The notes beneath the pieces were generated by a model. That model did not search any database. It was not told where the DNA came from and saw nothing but the letters and a program-made list of their open reading frames with translations. Of a DNA stretch of 64,000 nt, positions 10,209-27,174 are shown piece after piece. Source of the stretch: Paramyrothecium sp. XJ0827 (taxonomy: Eukaryota > Ascomycota > Sordariomycetes > Hypocreales > Stachybotryaceae); contig JAJFPB010000011.1 in the NCBI GenBank assembly GCA_020881915.1, forward strand, positions 1,054,001 to 1,118,000, in the 5' to 3' direction. Position 1 is the first letter of the stretch, and the number at the start of each line of letters is the position of its first letter. The translations under genes and the position numbers were made by a program.

Positions 10209-12126
10209 ATGTCAAGCCAAAGAAATGAAGCTAATATCAATCTTGCACTTCAAGCCCTTCAAGAAAACCCAAAATTAAGCCTGCGACGCGCTGCGCAGAT
10301 GTATAATATCCCTCGCCAATCAAAATTGCACAATCGGAAAGCATGGCAAACAGTTCCGGGGCGATACTATGGCTAATTCGCGTAAACTATCTGATCTTGA
10401 GGAACAGACGATAGTTGAATACGTCCTTGACCTGGATACACGAGGGTTTTCCCCCCGGCTTTGTGGTGTTGAAGATATGGCCAATCGACTGCTTGCTGAT
10501 TGCGATGCGCCTTCTGTCGGAACACGCTGGGCTTCAAACTTCGTCAGGCGGCAACCACAGCTCAAGACGCGTTTCTTTCGCAGATATGACTATCAGAGAG
10601 CCAAATGCGAAGATCCAGTCATAATAAACGCGTGGTTCTCGCTTGTAGAGAATATAGTCGCGAAGTACGGCATAAAATCAAATGATTGGTATAACTTTGA
10701 TGAGACAGGCTTTATGATGGGTGTTATTACGAGCGGTATGGTCGTTACGGCCACAGAAAGGCGTGCAAAGCCTAAAAGGGTTCAGCCTGGAAACCGTGAG
10801 TGGGTTACAACGATTCAATTGATTAATGCAGAAGGTTGGGCGCTGCCGCCGTTCATCATTGTTGCGGGCCAATATCATCTCTCCAGTTGGTATCGAGAAA
10901 GCAATCTCCCGGGCAACTGGGCTATTGCAACCACTAAGAATGGCTGGACCGATAACGAGACGGGCCTCGAGTGGCTAAAGCACTTCAATCGGCATACAAT
11001 AAAAAGATCAAATGGTGCCTATCGTCTTCTGATCCTTGACGGGCATGAAAGCCACCACTCGGTCCTCTTTGAAGATTACTGCAAGGAGAATAAGATCATT
11101 ACGCTTTGTATGCCACCTCATTCATCTCATTTACTCCAGCCGCTTGATGTGGGTTGCTTTAGGCCGCTAAAACAAGCTTATCTCCTTGGCAGTGCGGAGC
11201 CGTAACCCATGTCACTTACAAGGATATCATCCAATAAGATATAACGAAATTCTAAATACAAAAAATTACCTATATCTATCTCCAAAACCTAAGTAGACTT
11301 AATATTGTGCTTCTACTTAGAGATACCTAGAGCTCTAGGACTTATCAGCTAAGATCTAGGTAGTTATAAGTACGTGGGGGCTGACTAACCTAATGTGGAG
11401 ATCAGAACATGGGTTACGGCTCCGCACTGCCAAGGACATGGTCGAGAAATTGAGCAGTTGATTAAATGCTCTATTCCACATATCTCAAAGACCGAGTTCT
11501 TACCTGCCTTCCACGCCGCACATCAAGCCACTATGACAAAGAACAATATCCAGGGAGGCTTTAGAGGGGCCGGGCTTGTTCCTCTTGATGCGAACCATGT
11601 GATCTCGAGGCTTGATATCCAATTACGAACTTCAACGCCTCCTTTAGATGAGCCGGAGCTTCCGGCCCCTTGGACTTCAAAGACGCCAAAGACAGTCAGG
11701 GAAACCGAATCTCAATCTGAATATCTAAGGAGACGAATTGAGAGACATCATAGCAGCTCTCCGGCATCAATTATCGAGACTTTGAAGTCAATGACCAAAG
11801 GTTTGAAGGGAACAATGCATGAGATGACATTATTGAGGGCTGAGGTCCGGGATCTTCGAGAGGCGAATGAGATACTAAGCCGGCGCCGCAGGGAAAAAAA
11901 GAAACGCCTACGCAATGGAGGGGCGATGACTGTAGAGGAAGGTCAGGCATCAATTGATCAAACGGATGTAAATATGCAGATAGTGGCCGAATCGTCGAGG
12001 AGAGGTGGTCAAGGAAGATCAGCGCAACCGAGGGAAAGACGCTGTGGCATTTGCGGCAAGCCCGGGCATAATGTAAGAACATGTAAAGCAGATATTCCAG
12101 CCTCTGGAGATGAGTATAGCAGTTAG
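10209..12126 (+). pseudogene. pogo-family transposase, interrupted by a MITE
   Basis: Same domain order as copy 1: helix-turn-helix start MSSQRNEANINLALQALQ, catalytic block with YNFDETGF, LLILDGHESHH and PPHSSHLLQPLDVG (10369-11175), and a C-terminal coiled segment with a CCHC knuckle (CGICGKPGHNVRTC, near 12045). Two defects are visible: a one-base frame change near 10345, and the MITE that splits the codons for KQAY and GREIEQ. Removing the insert with one AT restores the frame found in copy 1. The long frame beginning at 11395 starts inside the MITE, and the catalytic frame runs into the MITE and stops at 11205; neither end is a natural protein end. Confidence 0.88.
11182..11437. mobile_element. 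256-bp MITE with long inverted ends (piggyBac-like type)
   Basis: Short non-coding insert with inverted ends of about 31 bp, matching except for the outermost base (CTCCTTGGCAGTGCGGAG on the left). AT flanks both sides (11180-11181, 11438-11439), and deleting the insert plus one AT restores the pogo reading frame. The first 18 bases of its end match the end of the piggyBac-like element at 29507-31646 at 15 positions, and the flanking AT is also shared, so it is probably a MITE of that group. Confidence 0.8.
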
Positions 12127-12232
12127 TTCTAAATGATCAAATGGTCTGTTGTGTTTTTATTGAAGTTCCTATGCAGAGGGTTAGGTTTTGTGTCCCACTC
12201 GCTTGTCTGTCCCACTCGCTATACATGTACGT

Positions 12233-12533
12233 TAGATAGAGTTTATTACGCCCGGGAGAACGAATCTCATAGGGCCAGTAGGTACGCTAAGCTACTTACG
12301 ATTCCTCCGCATTGATCCGGTCTACACAAAGGAAAGCCCCACTTCTCTTCTTAAGTCTTTTCCGTTCAAGCCTCGCTTGACTCTGCTTGACAGGCCTGCT
12401 TGAAGGCCGATGGTCACTGTTGGAGGTCACGTGTGCGGACGATCAAGTCTGTGGCAAACTGTATATAAGCGGTGACTCTTCCACCTCTCATTGTGTAACA
12501 AGCAACCTGCTATCTTCCCATTTCAACAAACCC
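12233..12533. other. Intergenic, no gene recognised
   Basis: Between pogo copy 2 and a small broken gene. A TATA-like stretch (ctgtatataagcgg, near 12460) could belong to the promoter of the small gene. Confidence 0.3.
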
Positions 12534-12718
12534 ATGCACACCATTCAAACCCTTTCCATAGAGGATCAACGAGGCTTGATCATCATCCTTCGCGGCGATC
12601 GTGAACACTTCGAGAGGTGCTAAACTACCAAAAGGCTGCCGTTAAGAACAAAGCAGAGCAGGCTGAGAGCAAATTCGACGCGGATGCTGCAGTCGAACGA
12701 CATGACCTCATCTTAACA
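12534..12718 (+). pseudogene. Small hypothetical gene cut by a hAT element
   Basis: An ATG at 12534 opens MHTIQTLSIEDQRGLIIILRG and stops at 12623. Another frame then continues VLNYQKAAVKNKAEQAESKF up to the hAT insertion at 12719. On the other side of the hAT (from 16546) the target duplication is followed directly by TGA in that frame. I read this as a small gene of about 60 codons with one frameshift, hit near its stop codon. Family unknown. Confidence 0.3.
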
Positions 12719-15700
12719 CAGAGTGCGTAATCAACCAATTCAACTCAACTGGTACCTCCTCGCAGTTGGATTGACACGCGGCCAAGTATATTTCAGTTGG
12801 ATTGACGTTGGACGAGGCTGCTCTCAGTTGGATTGCAGTTGGTTGTTTCGGACCAACGGATATCTCCGATCTTCACGTCTTAACGCCGATCCCACTCATC
12901 ACTGCCATGAGGGTAGGACAATACCCTCCCTGCTCCATGACCGCATACTCTGCGCCATCCCAATAGTGTGTCGATCAAGACGAGTTCGTAAAGGTGATAC
13001 CATCTTGCCCGCGCTACTGAACGACCTTTCAGTCTCTGCTGACATTGTAGGGATAGACAGCAAGTCAGAGGCCATTCGAGAGAGGTTCGGATACTCCATT
13101 TCGTGCTCTTTCCACCAAGAAAGAGGGCTGAATTGGCATTTGTCGTCGGCTGGGGTAAACGTCTGGATATAACGTTCGTACTCGTCAAGCGCTGGGCGCC
13201 GTTGCGAAGGATATCCCGCTCTGTCATCTGGATGCGCCCTTTGCGTTTGCCGAGCGACTGTGCCAGGAACGCGTCATATCCAGAGAGCGCCCTTCGGCTG
13301 CTCGCTGTCGACAGCATCGCTAAGCCAGGAACCACGCGAGTAGCATACTCCTCCTTCCACATCTTCTTGAGTCTTGTCGAGTAATCTTCTTCCCACTGCG
13401 TCGCATCCGCATGTCCTTCCCAGTGGTATTGCAGCGCCGGCCACCCAAAGCAAGGGTGAAGCACTACAGCACCGATATACGCAACAGGCCAGAGTTTATC
13501 GTAGTACTCGTTAAGCTTCATCCACGCAAGGTTGATATGGGTAGCAACCATATCAGCGCTGTCCTTTCCCAAGCCCTCAAGGAGGTCATGACTCTGCTTG
13601 AGCTCCTCTAAATGCGTTAAGAGATACTCAAAGGAGGGGAAATACTCCCAAAAGGAGCCGGTGGTAACATAGTTATCCTCGCTAGTCTTCGGGTTGCCTT
13701 GTAGACGAACGGAGATCTCATCAAACGGCCGCAAGACTTGAATTAAAACCTCAACCACGTCCCAGTCCTCTTCTGACAGCTCGTCGTCAATTATAGAAGG
13801 CTTCGTTGACTTTCTCTTGCTCCTTCCCCACGCCCTTTCTGCCTTGTCGACAATCCGATTGAAGTATCTACGGAGAAGCAGAGCGCGGACCATCATACGG
13901 TGGCGAGAGTTCCAGCGGGTCTCGTTGTCAGCGATAGGTCTGAGCGGCACTCGCTTCTTCCTAGTCTCAGGATCGACGAGTTCAAGGACACCGCTTTTGA
14001 GATCTTCTTCTTGCCACTTCAAGAGGCACTCTAAGTGTTGTGGCGAGTTCAAGACAGCGGCGTTGAGATTGTGAAGTCGACCAATTGGGCCCCTCCTCCG
14101 CCATTGCATAAGCTTATCGGCCGGTAGAGAGTCGAAATCGTATTCGGAGTCCAGTTCGTTGCTGCCTGTATGCTCCATTGCGTCCGCCGCCTTGCCGAAT
14201 ATCAGCTCTTTGACGGCGAGGTTAATGACGTGGCCCAGACAGCGGAGACGGTGTTCGTCTGGGTCAAACTCGAATTCGTTGCCGAGAGCCACCATTGCCG
14301 TGTCGTTATTGCTGGCATTATCAAGGACCATATACCCAAGCCGGTCGCCTCCAAGATCCCACTCTGCCAAGACGTCAGCCACTTCGTTGGCTAAGCTATC
14401 GCCAGTATGGCGTCCGGATACGGCTGGAAGGGCGAGAAGCAGTTTCCGGTGCCGCCATTGTTCGTCAACAAAGAAGCAGTTGACTCCAAGCAACGAGAGC
14501 TGATTGCGAGACGTCCAGCCATCAAATGTGATGTGAATCTTGCCACGAGCAGTTTTTAGATGTTCCGTTACAGCTCCTTTCGCCCCATTGTAGATCGATC
14601 GCAGTCGAGACCGAAGAACCGCGGAAGATGGTATCTTGTCTTTGTACATCGGGGTTGACAAACTCAATGAGGCGGCGGAGACGCTCACTCTCGACTAGTC
14701 GGAAGGGAAGATTATCGTGTGTTATCCAGTCGACGAGAAGCTCTTCGAATGCGCCGAGTTTGAGCCTCCCAAGAATGGTAGAAAAGATACGCTGGTCGGC
14801 TGGGGCTGCAGTCACTCCAAAGTGTTCTGTCAGAGACTTAGTGCGGCTGGGCGGCGTCACGTCTTTCCTTCCTGGGTCCTGCAAGATTGAGTTGGAGTAA
14901 AAGAATGAGGAGCTGCTTATTGCTTACCTTGATCCCATGAATATCTCGCAGGTGCTTGATAATATTGGCACTGCCGTTAGATTCGTACGAGAAGTGCGAG
15001 ACCGTCCGGCACCTCTTCCTCACGCACAGACGGCATACCCATCGAAGCTTCTTGCTGTTACCCTTGAGCCTCATACGGAACCCTTTCACCCACCACCAGG
15101 CAACCTTTGCGCCATTAGTCCTCGGAGGCGTGCCTGCCCGAAGCTCGTCGTTGAAGAGCTCGAACGGGAACGTGGCTATCTCGCCAGGCGTAGGATTCTC
15201 ATCCAGGTTAAATATCTTCCTCGGCGGGGTCTGCGGCGTTGAACCTGACAAGAATGAGGACTGAGTAGAGAGCCTCGACGGGCAGGGAGACGAATGTAGG
15301 GTCAAGGACGTTTCAGATCCTACTTGGCCCAAGAAAATGTCCTGGGAATCGATATCCATCGTGTTGGCTGGGAAGCTAGACTGCTGGAGTCTGTCAGCGA
15401 AGGAATAGTATGGCTTCCTTCAGCGGCGACGTACTGCAACATTTGACGACCAGAGGCCAACGTCCTTTGCCTCCATTTTATCGGGCACGACAGCGCAGCC
15501 TTTCCAGGCCGTCTGCAGGGACAATTAACGCGTTGAGAAACCGCCACGCGATCCGACGCGCCGTGTGCAAATCGCGAAGCTCTGATGTGGTGCTAAGGCA
15601 TGTTAGCAGGCACAGCCACGGCACTATATAATCTACGGTACCGGATGTATCTTGCAACATGAGAGATAGTAAAGAGTATGTTATCTCAGCGGCGAAGCCT

Positions 15701-16545
15701 AAGCTGTGGAGTTAAGAGATACCAGCCCCACCATAATAAATAGGCGGCCTGCACGGTAGCTCTTATCTAGCGTGTATAGGGTAGACTGTCCGACGTATCT
15801 TGCTCCTGAACGAAATTGCTGAATCCTAATAAACACGTCAGTCTCTACGTGAAATAACATTCATACAGTTAAAGTATACTCACTGAATTTCTTTTGCTGA
15901 AAGCTTTCTTCTGGTATCAATTCTATCATGGTTAGAGATATGTTTCCAAGGTATCGTTTCGTAGTCTAGAATGCCGTGTGCATGACAGTGAACATCGACC
16001 ACTGTGACTGATGAATGTGGGGTGACAGGTCGCTGTACCTACACACAAGTCAAAATGTTTCACTGGACGCATGTACTAGCGACTTTATAGATCCCCACAG
16101 GCCTTCACGCGGAGGCTTAACTTCCAAGGCCCCACCGTTCAGCCTTCCGTGGAGAAGCTGAATGATAAGCTCAAGAATGAATTATAATCAGACGCCAGGC
16201 TGGCGCGAGAAGAGCGCGAAGCTGGCGCGGGTGGGAGAGGCGAGAAAGGGTTTGTTTCGTTTGGCTCAAGATGATGCCCCTCAGCGGCCGATCATTGGCC
16301 AGCGGGCCGTACGAAAAGCCAAACTGGGAAGTTGAAGGTGGGGTCAAAGTTACGGCGCCCGGGCCTCACATGACCCTCGGACACTGGGAACGAGTTGGAA
16401 CCGGTTGGATCCAAACCCAATCAACTGGACTTCTGAATTGGTTGGTTGTCAAGCACGGGGAGCGAGATCTCAGTTGAGTTGGACCCACAGTTGGAGGATC
16501 CAACGGCTCCAACGATTGGAAGTAGTTGGTTGATTACGCACTCTG
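12719..16545 (-). mobile_element. hAT transposon with 8-bp target duplication
   Basis: A 3,827-bp element bounded by the exact 8-bp duplication TCTTAACA (12711-12718 and 16546-16553), the hallmark of hAT elements. Ends start CAGAGTGCGTAATCAACCAA on both sides (20 bp). Repeated GTTGGAT/CAGTTGGATTG motifs crowd the 150 bp inside each end and could be transposase binding sites. The transposase gene is on the minus strand; about 1.2 kb at the right side (15360-16545) is its non-coding 5' region. Confidence 0.93.
12899..15359 (-). pseudogene. hAT transposase, frameshifted
   Basis: Exon 1 (from 15359) carries a BED-type zinc-finger region (WVCRLCVRKRC ... IIKHLRDIHG). A GTAAGC..TTGCAG intron follows near 14880-14930. 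Exon 2 contains LLVDWITHDNLPFRLVES, then in another frame ITFDGWTSRNQLSLLGVN, YMVLDNASNNDT, RCLGHVINLAVKEL and DNETRWNSRHRMM, the usual hAT order. The C-terminal dimerisation block (MSAETERSFSSAGKM, near 13020) is in yet another frame. Two indels, near 14650 and 13110, therefore break the gene. The start is the Met of the first in-frame exon, which precedes the zinc finger by about 100 residues. Confidence 0.9.
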
Positions 16546-16629
16546 TCTTAACATGATCATCACCACTACCTGACGAAGGCTTCTGTCTTATTGAAGCCAA
16601 CGCAATGAAAGTAACACAAAACGCCGACC

Positions 16630-17190
16630 CTCTACATCTCACTTAGACGAGTATACTGGTTTGCAGGGCAATTTGCCTGAAGCAGTGAGTGAAAGATGTG
16701 ATATCCCCAACATCGTCGCCGGGAACCTTCAAGCACGTAGTGATAAAAGCGGGCCTATTGCCTTCGTCTTCAGAACTCACTAAACGCACTGGCTATGGAT
16801 CGTTGCACTGCGTGGGTGCCAGCTGTAGGACATTTCGTCATTCGAATTGCGATGGTAGAGATGTGTTTCAATGCACTCTTGGTTGTGCAACCTGGTTGAG
16901 TTGGCTTGGCACAAGATTTCAATACTGTTTAAATCGGAGAGAGGCTCTGCTGCCATAGACTTGAAATGACTTATCCAGTGACAAGAAGCATAGACAAAAA
17001 AACTCGCCGAATCCACGATCCGCTGGATTGCACCGGATCATCCCCTCCTCCCAGTTCTCCCAAGAACAATCTGCATTATAGGCAGCGGCGACAATATCGT
17101 CGCTGAATAAATCCGAATCCTTAGGTAATTCCTCAATGGCAATCTGCTCGTCAGAGGATAGAGCCCTGGAATTTTAAAATAGCTAATTCT
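16630..17190 (-). pseudogene. NACHT-ankyrin-type protein fragment
   Basis: On the minus strand about 17,190 to 16,780 reads DLFSDDIVAAAYNADCSWEN, then FVYASCHWISHFKSM and SIEILCQANSTRLHN. The 'YA(A/S)CHW..H' block followed by a short LC..NS.RL.NW segment is typical of the region between NACHT and ankyrin repeats in large fungal proteins. Downstream the frame breaks; another frame reads VSSEDEGNRPAFITTCLK and stops near 16635. No Met, NACHT or ankyrin repeats are left, so this is a scrap. The family call rests on pattern recognition only. Confidence 0.4.
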
Positions 17191-17972
17191 TTTTTTAAGA
17201 AGTCAGCAGAGATGCGATTCCATTAGTTCAAAGTCAGCAGGATTGACAGAGTCGGCGGGAGAGCGCTCCCATATAATGGAGGTGCCCAGCCCGCTGACTC
17301 CAGAACCCCCGGGTGGCAGTTAGTATGGGAAACCCGCTGACTCCGGAGCGACTGAGGATATAGGAATTACGGAGTAAACACTGGCTTATCGCAGCAGAAA
17401 TGGCGCCCGATGGATGACGCTGACAATTTGTGTTCAAAAGCAGGCTCTTAAAATACGAAGGATAATCTGAGCAAATCTGTAGGGCTATAATTTGCTTGCA
17501 TTGACGCTTGGACTGCTACACACATCGAGTTTGGGACATTGGCTAGCTTGACAGGCTCGTGTGGACTCCACTCTTGGCTTGTCCGTAGCGGGTGGGCAGA
17601 GTTAACGGAATTTGGAGAATTCCTTAGTGTTACCATGGCCAGCATCCTGCAAGAGAATGCCAGTGCTTGTGGAAAGGAAAGCAGCTGTCGAGCTGACAGA
17701 AATCTGTATATGTGGGAGGAACGAGCGGAAATAATGATCACGATGACGAAGTTGCTTACATTATTGAAGATGCTGCATGATGTTAAAAAGCTAAGATGGT
17801 TGAAAATCCTGCTCTTGGCGGCCTGGAAGATGTGGGCCAATGTGAGCTACTGCAAGAGTATATAGACAGCCGAAGTGCTGTCAAACTAAGAAACCAAAGA
17901 AAGCAGTTACATGTTAGGAGTCGTGTTTCCACAGACACATCAGCATAAACATCTTGCCTAGTACAATCCAGC
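17191..17972. other. Intergenic, no gene recognised
   Basis: Contains two imperfect direct copies of a CCCGCTGACTCC-centred motif (near 17289 and 17330) and the 3' side of the GH32 gene. No supported gene. Confidence 0.4.
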
Positions 17973-25095
<7,123 letters not shown>

Positions 25096-26100
25096 TCATG
25101 CATTCGTCTTCTCCATCGGATAGGAAATAAATCCTTGAAGATGTTCTGGGATCAGCCCTACTACGGTCGACAATAGTCTTTGTCCCCAATCTGCGCACCA
25201 CCAATTTGCACTGCACAGATGCAGAATTATGGCGTAATGTGCCAAGATTACTAGTGCCGTCGGATTCCGTCTTTCGAGTAGGTTGAGATAATCTTGTTCG
25301 ATCAAGTTAGGCCGTATCAGTGGCCTCAGCATGACGATAAAATTCAAGTCAGATGCTCTTTTCAAAGCATGGGCCGCGTTCAGATTAATAGCCTGATAGT
25401 GAGCGTCATCCTTGGAAAAACGAATACACTCCTCCAACGTCGTGATGATACGATAAGTGTCAAGTTCTTCCATACAGGGAGCTATGGAGGCGTCTCGGGC
25501 ATCTTCTGAACCTATCACAGAGTCTTGACCTTTCTTGCCATCCTCATCTGGCATCCCCGTGAGGGCTCGCGTACCGGCCACGAGCCGCAAACTTGTATTA
25601 TATCACTGAGTGCCATTGTGCTGTTTTGTCTCGTGCCTTCCATCAATGGAAGGGCAAGGGTGTATATGGACATGAAGAAAGCAAAAGCTTCAATCGCGTG
25701 GCGATTCGAGTCATTCTTATGGGCCGCCTCCTCCTTGAACCGTGTCATGGCCTCAGAGCAGCCAGTTAGAATAAAATCCCGATGCCTAGATCCAAACCGG
25801 GTAGGCTTGGTCAAGGCTATGTGCAGACAGGATAACATCATCACCATCCGTAGGAGAAACTCGTGCTTCGTTGCCTCTGTCACAGTCAGGTCGCATCAGA
25901 GATAACGATGTGCCGGGACTGGTAGCAAAGGTGTTAGTGGCATGTATGGTATAGTAATGCAGCAGCTCGAACTCCCACATACTGAGAGTTTCCCGTGGTG
26001 ATACAAGGTGGATTTTCTCCGCGCTCTGCGCCAGTCAGATCCGGTGGTGAATTCTGTCTTGAGGTATCCGGTGTCGAAACGGTTGTAGGCGAGAAGCCAA
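25096..26100 (-). pseudogene. C-terminal remnant of a Zn2Cys6 regulator (UPC2-like)
   Basis: Minus-strand frames read MWEFELLHYYTIHATNTFA (near 25980), HEFLLRMVMMLSCLHIAL (near 25860), and LVILAHYAIILHLCSANWW with DWGQRLLSTV (near 25250). This order matches the regulatory domain of sterol-uptake-type fungal Zn(II)2Cys6 factors. A Ser/Pro-rich linker precedes it (26,090-25,985). The pieces lie in three frames, so indels or unrecognised introns are present. The DNA-binding cluster is absent: the copia 3' part begins at 26104, and the sequence beyond that block does not continue the gene. Confidence 0.5.
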
Positions 26101-26103
26101 TGG

Positions 26104-26244
26104 TGTTAAAATGAGCATATTATTTTGATTAAAGAAGAAGAAAGGCTAGCGCTAACCAGCGGAAGCTATAGACAAGACATCCACATCCCAGCCACCAATG
26201 GATCGGAATAGCCATTGATCCGTCAAAAACAACGGATCTCAACA
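26104..26244 (-). repeat. copia LTR (141 bp), lone copy
   Basis: Begins TGTTAAAATGAGCATATTAT and ends GGATCTCAACA, the same borders as the two LTRs of the complete copy. It has ATTTTGATT where the complete copy has ATATTGATT. Confidence 0.9.
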
Positions 26245-27172
26245 CTCCCACTCGAGCCATTGGTGCGAGATGTTTCTGCGTAACAGAGTGTGGCCTCATT
26301 AAAACCTCAAAAACACCTTCGTGGGTGAAAAACAGGAAAGAGCTTCTATTACCACACCTGCGTTGGATTGCTCGGTCACTGGGGCCTTAGCACCCCAGAT
26401 CCTCCAGATTATTTGATGTTTGATGTTTGAATGAAGCCTTGGATTCTTCGATCACTGGAGCCTTAACACCCCAGATCTCCCACTTCATCGCAGGTCTATA
26501 TTTTTCCAAAATAAATATAGAGGACATTAATATTGTCATTTGTTGGTATTTTCGACTACGATCGTCGAGGTATTTTGATTTCTTTGGCCGGATCCGATTG
26601 AGCAGGTTCCGTTGCATGTCTTGTAGGACTGTGGTTATTAAGGCTGAGGAAGCCAATCCAGCAGCGTTTGCTGTGTTTGTAGTTTTGTAGTTTTGTATCT
26701 CGATCGTGTTCGTTTGCCATGGGATTCTTTCCAATTGGCTCTTGTGTGGTACGTTCCTGAATGAAATGGCTCTGGTATGTACGTAATGAGCGCTCAGATA
26801 CAGCTGAAGCTGTTGTAGGTTTGTTGTAGGAAGCCGAAGGGTTCCGAACCGAGGACTTGTGGGTCACTTGGAGGCTCGATGATTGGGATAGACTGTTGGG
26901 CTCCCATTTTCTCCCACTTGGGGCATGATGGAAAGGGTAAAAGGCCGTATGAATTTGATATAATAGACTTTCGGCGCCGGGAGTGTCAGTTGGCTAGGTG
27001 TTCCCGGTCACCACCTTTTCTCATGACCCATATTTGCGTGACCAACAGTGAATCATGGATTGGAGAGGCCCAGCGCGTTGCGAAACACGATAAAACGGTC
27101 TTTTGGAAGGGGTTTCGTGAGTCCATCTGCAATTTGTTGCTCGGTTGGGACATATTGGAGCTCAACGTCTCC
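26104..27172 (-). mobile_element. Ty1/copia element, 3' part only
   Basis: Contains a 141-bp LTR (26104-26244) and the downstream 3' non-coding part plus the last ~60 codons of the RNase H region, almost identical to the complete copy at 33457-38661 (for instance one A/T change in the LTR and one base extra near 27060). The sequence breaks at 27172, exactly where the piggyBac-like element starts, and the remainder of the copia is missing on the far side. Both observations point to loss by recombination rather than simple insertion. Confidence 0.85.
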
Positions 27173-27174
27173 AT

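Larger units (their letters stand above)
10111..12232 (+). mobile_element. pogo/Fot-type DNA transposon, copy 2
   Basis: A 2,122-bp element flanked by TA (10109-10110 and 12233-12234). Termini begin ACGTACATGTAAAGCGAG on the left; the right terminus differs by one base in the first 40. Each end holds two copies of AAGCGAGTGGGAC separated by AGAC. It is related to copy 1 (about 60-70% amino-acid identity by eye in the catalytic part) but its half-site sequence differs. A 256-bp MITE sits inside (11182-11437). Confidence 0.9.

Noticed and set aside
11174..11445. 8-bp target duplication for the MITE, as expected for a hAT MITE with a CAGTG tip
   Set aside because: The bases outside CAGTGCGG are inverted, not direct, repeats and are part of the end; the frame test supports AT as the duplication.
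26387..26867. Open frames 26387-26734, 26427-26690 and 26556-26867, repeated exactly at 33740-34220
   Set aside because: They are repeated only because the copia 3' non-coding region is present twice; no protein family and all frames overlap.
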